A stretch of DNA of 64,000 bases from Cylindrodendrum hubeiense (Eukaryota > Ascomycota > Sordariomycetes > Hypocreales > Nectriaceae), in contig JAANBB010000043.1 in the NCBI GenBank assembly GCA_014621425.1, forward strand, positions 62,001-126,000, read 5' to 3'. The notes under the pieces are model-generated. The model ran no database searches. It was given only the letters and a program-made list of their open reading frames with translations, and was not told where the DNA came from. The position numbers were made by a program, and so were the translations under genes. Positions 58,286-64,000 of this stretch are shown one piece after another. Position 1 is the stretch's first letter, and each line of letters begins with the position of its first letter.

Positions 58286-60003
58286 TTATTTCCACCCCTT
58301 CGCAAATGCCATGTGGCTATAGCCCTTGGCAATGCCAACTGAGTATGCAAGCACTACAGGCAGCCGCTGCCACCCTTCCCTCGTCATCCACCTACCTGCC
58401 AGGCCCCCAGCTGCCAGTGCTGTCAGAGTGACAAGCCACATATCCCAGTTCCGGGACTTCCACAGCGGCATGCGCATGTCGGCTGTCTGGAGGTGCATGG
58501 GATTCCGCTCGACGCCGTCCTGGAACCGTAGCTCCTGGTCAGCCATGACCTCCTCGATGAGATCTGCGGCCAGGTGCTTTCTCCGGGACGCGATACTCGC
58601 TATGCGCTGCATGCGGCGCACGTTACGGGCGAAGCTGCCGTCGGCGTCAGTGCAGATCTGGCCGATGATGTCGGCAATGGTGTCCGCTGCGAGCTGGCCC
58701 TTGTCGAGGGACAGGCCGACACCGGCCTGGATGAGACGCGCACTGTTGCACAGCTGGTCGAAGAAGTAGCCGATGACCATGACGCGCACGCCGTGGAACA
58801 GGGCCTCGTTGGCGCTGGAGCCACCACCATGGGTGAGGAACAGGGCCGTGTTGGGGTGGGCGAGGATGGCGCGCTGGGGGGCGAAGACCGGGAACCGGAA
58901 GTCTGGGTGCTTGTCGCCGAGGAGGTCAGCAACGGAGACGGCCGAGCCGTCGGCACGGGGGAACGTCTGGGTGGGGTCGAAGTTGCTTCGGGGCCGGCGA
59001 GGTACGGCCCAGATGACGCCGTTGATGTGGCCGGCGTCGAGAGCTCGGACAATGCCGATGATGACTTTGTTGACCTCGTCAGCGGGCAGGCAGATGTGTG
59101 TGCCGAGGGAGATGTAGATGGTCTTGTCGTGCGTCTCGAGGAACTTGGACAGGTCATCATCCAGAGGAGGATATGTGTCGCCCAGGATTGGTCCGACGGC
59201 CGCGATCAGGGGCGGGAGGTCCTTGGGAGCCTCCAAGCCGAAGAAGGAGTTGACAAGGACGAGGTAGTCCGGCTTGGCCTGGACGGGCAGCGAATAGTTG
59301 ACGCCAGTGGCTCTGCGCATGCGTTTCAACCAGCCGATGTAGGGCAGTAGCTGAGGCAAGGCGCGGACAAGGACAAGCTCGTTGCGGAAGCGCGACGCCA
59401 ATGACGCATGCTCTGAGGTGAGGGTCATATCCAGCTGGAAGCCCGGGTGGCCAGGATGGTACGAGGACGGCGCCATGCCGTAGGGCATCTGTGGCCACAC
59501 GCAGGCGAGCTGGACGCCGAATTGGTGCAGCATGTCGCGCGCCGCGTGCTCGGCGAAGAAGTCGGCGACGATGAAGTGCGGCCGCGTGGCCGCGTCAGCG
59601 CACAGCTCGTGCAGCTTGCGGTAGGCGTCGGGCCAGAAGCTGTCGAAGAGATACTTGGACTGCATCACGGGGCCGAGGCCCTGCGACGTGCGCCAGACGC
59701 GCATGCGGTCATAATGCGCCTCCATCTCGGCCTCTGGCGCCGCGGGGCCGACCGTGTGCACCGTGGTTATGAAGGGATACCCGGCCACCCAGGACTCCTG
59801 GCCGGCGTTTGTGGCGAACTGGATGTCATGGCCGCGGGCGGCGAGGACGGCGCCGATTTCGAGGACCGGGGCTGTTGCGTCGTGTTAGTCGTCTTTCGCC
59901 ACGTCTATGTGGTGTTTGGGGAGAATTTACCGGCGTGGGTGAAGCCGCCCGTGGTGACAAGAAGGAGGATCCTCCGCGGAGCTTCGGGGTTGAGGTCAGC
60001 CAT
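58286..60003 (-). CDS. Family 1 UDP-glycosyltransferase (GT-B fold) with C-terminal membrane segment
   Basis: Exon 1 (60003-59931) and exon 2 (59871-58286) join in frame to 552 residues. The start MADLNPEAPRRILLLVTTGG and TNAGQESW show the acceptor-side Rossmann strand of GT1 enzymes. The donor-binding half has KTIYISLGTHICLP, FPVFAPQRAILAHPN, and the sugar-nucleotide motif FLTHGGGSSANEALFHG followed by DQLCNSARLIQAGVGLSL. A hydrophobic segment near the end (WLVTLTALAAGGLAGRWM) suggests membrane anchoring, as in ER or UGT-type enzymes. It probably glucosylates a small lipophilic molecule (sterol, xenobiotic or secondary metabolite); the acceptor is unknown. A 12-bp palindrome (60083-60094) lies about 80 bp upstream. 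No neighbouring biosynthetic genes suggest a cluster. Confidence 0.91.
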
Positions 60004-60082
60004 TGGGTTTGAAGCTAGCGATCAGGGCTGCAATCAATGCGATTGGGAGCAAACAATCTAATCAATCAATTGAGTTCGTGTG

Positions 60083-60094
60083 ATCGACGTCGAT
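60083..60094. promoter_or_regulatory. 12-bp palindrome ATCGACGTCGAT upstream of the glycosyltransferase
   Basis: This is a perfect inverted repeat with an ACGT core (bZIP-like), 80 bp upstream of the ATG. A regulatory role is inference. Confidence 0.3.
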
Positions 60095-61490
60095 GATGCC
60101 GCTTATAATGCGTCATGCAGTCGGGGTTGGAGAGCTGGCCGTAGGGCTGAATCCCGACATGGCCTGATTTTACGTACGACATGGGTGCGTAGGATTCAAC
60201 TGCACTCGTCACGCGAAAATATTACGGGAGGATTCTTGACGTGGTGGAACCGGCCTCTCGCCGCAGCACAGGCATTGGCTATGAAACATGCCGATTCAAG
60301 AGATTACGGACTTGGGCTTCGCTATTTGCTGTGCCGTCGAGGAAATTCCGGTTGATTAAAGCTGCAAGTGTGGTATAATCTACACCCAGCTATGGACCCC
60401 AGAAGGCAGTTTCGCGGGGTGACGAAGTCTCAGTCTTCTACAGCTTCCAGAATGTCAAACGGTGTTGCAGAATGAATCCCGTCGTTATACTGAGAATCCA
60501 CTTTTGCTGGTTCCCATTCGACAGGACGGGGCTGGTTTCTCTTCCAGGGGTTCGTCATCTCCCCTTCACCGCTGACATCTTTCAAATCTGGATGACGTAC
60601 CTTCCGACGAGCTAAGTTGCTAAATCATCAGGTGAAATAATTGAGATGTTTGTAGTTTGAACTTGATGAAAGTCGACAGCCCTGATCACAATCAAGAAAC
60701 GAGGACATCATTGTCGGTGTTCGAGCTCAAAGTCTACGAACCCTGCGTTATCCAAGCAAACGTGTGGGGTTTATTGCGGAAATGGTCCCGTTGATCGATG
60801 TTTAAAATAGGACTCCTGCGCCAGGCTGTCGACAACTTTACGAGTTGAGTCAAGCCTCTGGGTATCGCCGATATCCATGGGAGGATAGCTCTAACACTGG
60901 GAATATCTGAAGGTAGGAATCTGCATTATCAGTCTTAACACCCTAATATTTATTAATACCATTTAAGTCATTTACTTTGTAAAACTGAAATGCCCCCACA
61001 CCACATTTGGAGTCCGTTGTGTGCTCCGAAGTTTGGCCTCCAGGCTCCATGTGTTGTCCTATCACGTTGTTGACCAACTGACATGCTCTCTCTGCATCTG
61101 ATGTAGATCCACGATTTCTGACCCGGGAAATTTCCGCTTCTTTGGGAGTCTCGACATCTCGAATTGCGGAATCCTCCAACGATGTGAGGTCGGGCTTGAC
61201 AAAGTCTAGCCGTTTGGCCCATAAATATCCCATGATATTTTGCATGCGAATGACCATACCAGACACCGCACGATTCTGAGAGTGAACTGGGCCGGCAGAT
61301 TTCCTGGTTTGCGTTGGGCAACCGAAAAATGCCCGATGTAGGCCGAAAGCAAGCGTTTGCTGCACCATGTTGAGTGGTCCATTTCTACCCTTGGAGTGGG
61401 CGTTTCCTGACTGTCCCCTCAGCTTGCCTCTTCAATCTCTTATATATTTCTTCTCCTCCACGCTGCTCTCTCTTTTACCTTTCTCCACCT

Positions 61491-61554
61491 TCACTCATCT
61501 CTACCTTCACTTATCTCTATCTTCACTCATCTCTACCTTCACTCATCTCTGCCT
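61491..61554. repeat. 16-bp tandem repeat x4 (TTCACTCATCTCTACC)
   Basis: Four units with one to two changes are present; the first and third are identical. It lies in the pyrimidine-rich leader region just before the 241-aa gene. Confidence 0.88.
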
Positions 61555-61715
61555 TCTCCACGTCATATTCACATTTGGCGCTGCTTTAACTCCAGCGTGA
61601 TAAGTCGAGAGCACGGCATGACTCAAGAGGCTGAAGTGTCATCTCACTAACCAAGCTACCTTCAAGGTTGAGAACCACTCGAGTTCCCAGGGCGCTTCTC
61701 TGCACGCTCGTCCCA

Positions 61716-62441
61716 ATGGCCGACACAAGAAACTCAAAGAGAATCAAACTCGAAATGAGTTCTCCTTCGTATTCCGACGCACTAGCCGCCATGTTCCCAG
61801 ATGCCCTCGCCACTTCCGACCCCTCTTGCGCAACTTTATCAACTCGAGGAAATCCTGACTACAGCCTCCCTGATGAAGCCGATGAACACGAATCCGATGA
61901 GCACGAGGACTATGAAGGCCAAGCCGATAAAAGTGACATAGTGGATAGCACTGATCCACAAGGCTTCAATGGATCCATCTCCGCCGACCCTAAGGATGCG
62001 GACGATGAGCCTGTTCAGGCAAATACACCTGACGAATCCCTTGCCTCTGACGTCGTCCCTGATGGCTACAACACTCTGCTACTTGACCGCCTCGACTCGT
62101 TGAGAGGCTCCGGCCAGGTGTTCATCCGCCCTGGCCATCGAATTATCCTGGACCACGACTGTCTTCCCGTGATCCAAGTGCCGCCGCCTATCATCTCTAG
62201 ATCGGAACTGATCCATCTTGAAAATCGGTTGAAACGGTGCCCTACTTTATCTCCCAGCTGGCGCGAGTTCCTTCAAGCTGTGAAGTATGAATTGTCGCGA
62301 GGCAAATCCAGCCACCAAACCTGGACCCACGCCCATGTCTGGGGCCTCGTTCAGGTGGCTCATCGAGAGACGATGTCTGAAATCAATTCTCTGGAGGCTT
62401 TCTCGGAGGATTTGATAGAGCATCCAAGTAGCATCCGATAG
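61716..62441 (+). CDS. Hypothetical acidic protein, 241 aa
   Basis: This is a single exon from ATG 61716 (MADTRNSKRIKLEMSS); the frame upstream lacks another ATG. Residues 1-15 contain a small basic patch (KRIKLE) that could be a nuclear signal. Residues about 50-115 are very acidic (Asp/Glu) and probably disordered. Residues 118-241 look folded, with GYNTLLLDRLDSL, GHRIILDHDCLPVIQVP and a helical, Trp-containing end (SPSWREFLQAVKYELSRG, WTHAHVWGLVQVAHRE). A TATA-like box and CT-rich leader precede it. I do not recognise the family; it could be lineage-specific or a fragment of a larger regulator. Confidence 0.52.
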   Translation: MADTRNSKRIKLEMSSPSYSDALAAMFPDALATSDPSCATLSTRGNPDYSLPDEADEHESDEHEDYEGQADKSDIVDSTDPQGFNGSISADPKDADDEPVQANTPDESLASDVVPDGYNTLLLDRLDSLRGSGQVFIRPGHRIILDHDCLPVIQVPPPIISRSELIHLENRLKRCPTLSPSWREFLQAVKYELSRGKSSHQTWTHAHVWGLVQVAHRETMSEINSLEAFSEDLIEHPSSIR

Positions 62442-64000
62442 CTGAGGCTCTTGGGTCAGCTGCCTCAAATGTTATGTCGCCTCATGGGCATTCGCGCCAG
62501 CCACACCAACGACGAAAACGCGAAAGAAGGCTTGGATGGCAAGGTATTCGAACTGAAGTACGTTTTCTTCTCCAAATCGAAAACGATTTGTCAGGAAATT
62601 CGGCTCGCTCCGAAGCAGTCGGCCCATATTTATACCTATAGCCCACGAACTCTCGGTAGGGTTGGCGACAACCTTAAACGCATGCTGAACTTCAACATCA
62701 TCCGGGCAGGTCAACATGATGGGTGACGCGGAGTTTGTCGCTTTGCGCCAGAAGGTTGAGGAGATCGAGAGTGAAGGGTACCTCCCCATCTCTATCTGAA
62801 CGCAACCGAAGCCGGTCTCTGGGGGTGGATAATTGCTCACCACAGGAGTTGTGAGATTTCAGGTTGTCGACCACTGAGAGAAGTCGATCAGAGGACGCGT
62901 GGATCAAATTGGGAAGGCTGGAAGGGATGACCGGGAGTTGCAACGGAATTGGTCTCAGAGATGCGGACACGGTTGCTCAATGTTTGTTATTCTTAGCTAC
63001 ATGCCTTGGCAAGTCGACCTTGGTTCAGTTCGGGTTCTATATCACCGCGAATAGAAGACCTCTTGCATCTAAAATAGCTCCTCTGTGGCCAGTGTGGTTC
63101 CAGTGTGTTTCCTCGTCTTGTAAACCGCAACGCTATCCTTTGTTTAGGTTGACAAAGACGGTGCACCCTGAAAGAGGGCGTCGGAGAGTGAGAATCAAAC
63201 CATTATAATGCCTTCACTGTACTGCAGATACTCGCATTAGCGCCGACACCTGTCGACGGGAGAGTGCAGGGTGCAGAGGTGTGTTATTGGAACAGCCAAT
63301 TAAGTCGGGCTGGGGAAAGGAGAGAAGGACAAGAGGAACAATGGATGAAGGCCAGCCCGCGTTGGAGCATGTACCCACCCTTTTTTCCATGGGGGCCCCG
63401 GCGACAATACATCTGTACTTGGGTTTCGGTTTCGATTAGGCGAAAAATGAGGTCATCATCACCGCTCTGGTCGTCTTACATGAGCTGGGACAGTGGCCAA
63501 ACCAATGGCACCAATGGCATCAATGACACAGAGGGCACAGAGGGCACGCCCACTCCCTAATCTGGACTGATGGGGGACAATGGATGGAGCATTAAGCATT
63601 GGCACCGATACTCGATCTCCCTTTCTTTACGCCTCGTCTCAGTCTCCACTGTCCCGGGTGCTTTTTGTCTGCCAGTCTGAAAGGCGCCTCGGGCGTCCCT
63701 TGGACGGGATGACCGCTAACAGTATAAAAGGGATAGTTTGTCTTGACCGACATGGAACCACCAACGCCGCTCCACTTGGGCAAAAAAAAAGTTCATTTTT
63801 GTGCCCTCGGTTTCCGCTTCCGGGCGATGGGAAGTGGCCCTCCTTTGCATATTTCATACAAGCGTTGGTGTGCCCCCGAAGTGCAGCGCGATCTGATAAG
63901 ACTCTGTTCTCAGGGACCTGCTCCGATCACTCTTCGCGTCCCACCTGCACCGTCAATCTTCCTTCCTTTTTTACCTTTTTGCCTCTCGCTGCCGGCGCTA
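62442..64000. other. Right-end spacer, probable promoter of a gene beyond the window
   Basis: No gene is supported. A TATAAAAG at 63723-63730 and a CT-rich plus-strand stretch at 63900-64000 look like the promoter and leader of a gene starting past the right edge. Short ORFs at 62451-63208 show no family resemblance. Confidence 0.4.
63723..63730 (+). promoter_or_regulatory. TATA-like box TATAAAAG near the right edge
   Basis: This is a consensus TATA match followed after about 170 bp by a pyrimidine-rich leader-like stretch. The gene it would serve lies outside the window. Confidence 0.3.

Larger units (their letters stand above)
60004..61715. other. Divergent intergenic region, glycosyltransferase and 241-aa gene
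   Basis: The left part is the glycosyltransferase promoter. The minus-strand ATG ORF at 60943-61368 (141 codons) has no recognisable family. Near the right end, a TATATA at 61440-61446, CT-rich leader and 16-bp tandem repeats precede the 61716 gene. Confidence 0.45.

Noticed and set aside
60943..61368. 141-codon minus-strand ATG ORF
   Set aside because: Protein-like composition in places but no family, introns or promoter evidence; may be a remnant.
1..64000. CRISPR array, bacterial defence system or intact transposon
   Set aside because: No spaced direct repeats of CRISPR type, no transposase or reverse-transcriptase motifs, and no terminal repeats with target duplications were seen.

Overview
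The window looks like nuclear DNA of a filamentous ascomycete (Pezizomycotina, probably Sordariomycetes and possibly Hypocreales). Genes carry short 50-75 nt introns with GT-AG borders and CT(A/C)AC-like branch sites. Leaders are CT-rich, spacers are long and GC-rich, and the protein set (LAMMER kinase, Spa2, Ssu72, Mcr1, class II cAMP phosphodiesterase, MARVEL protein) is typical of moulds. A short N run at 32270-32277 marks it as draft sequence. I support 20 protein genes and one tRNA gene.

Layout: 1-2558 (+) holds the 3' part of a Crinkler-like P-loop NTPase with a C-terminal nuclease-like domain and an in-frame stop. 2924-4483 (-) is an unknown protein. 5560-7940 (-) is a LAMMER kinase with more than 5 kb of gene-free, repeat-spotted DNA upstream. 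13590-14759 (-) is sideroflexin. 15407-15496 (-) is an intron-containing tRNA-Arg(TCG). 17018-19856 (-) is tRNase Z, divergent from a flavin-reductase-like gene at 21111-22094 (+). 22315-22701 (-) is a small membrane protein, 23051-24924 (-) a cAMP phosphodiesterase and 27611-29899 (-) an unknown acidic/basic protein with an internal duplication. 31850-32445 (+) is a short DMAP1-binding-domain gene crossed by the Ns. 33229-35487 (-) is an MFS transporter, divergent from an M28B peptidase at 37641-40170 (+). 40506-41606 (-) is a MARVEL protein, 43050-44228 (-) NADH-cytochrome b5 reductase and 45477-47030 (-) an Nbp2-like SH3 protein. 50393-51217 (+) is Ssu72 and 54733-57617 (+) is Spa2 with an apparent frame break. 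58286-60003 (-) is a family-1 glycosyltransferase and 61716-62441 (+) an acidic unknown.

The genes do not form a biosynthetic cluster; most are conserved housekeeping or signalling genes (cAMP turnover, LAMMER signalling, polarity, RNA processing, mitochondrial carriers). The accessory-looking parts are the left-edge Crinkler-like gene, the truncated DMAP-domain gene and the glycosyltransferase plus orphan gene at the right. I found no CRISPR array, intact transposon or prokaryotic system. The most notable points are the Crinkler-like NTPase-nuclease with its internal stop, two overlapping in-frame N-termini for tRNase Z that depend on a 64-nt intron, the Spa2 frame break (GC-AG intron or indel), and a small transcription-unit-like segment near 45.0-45.3 kb. 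Exon joins come from reading frames and splice consensus only; no transcript data were available.
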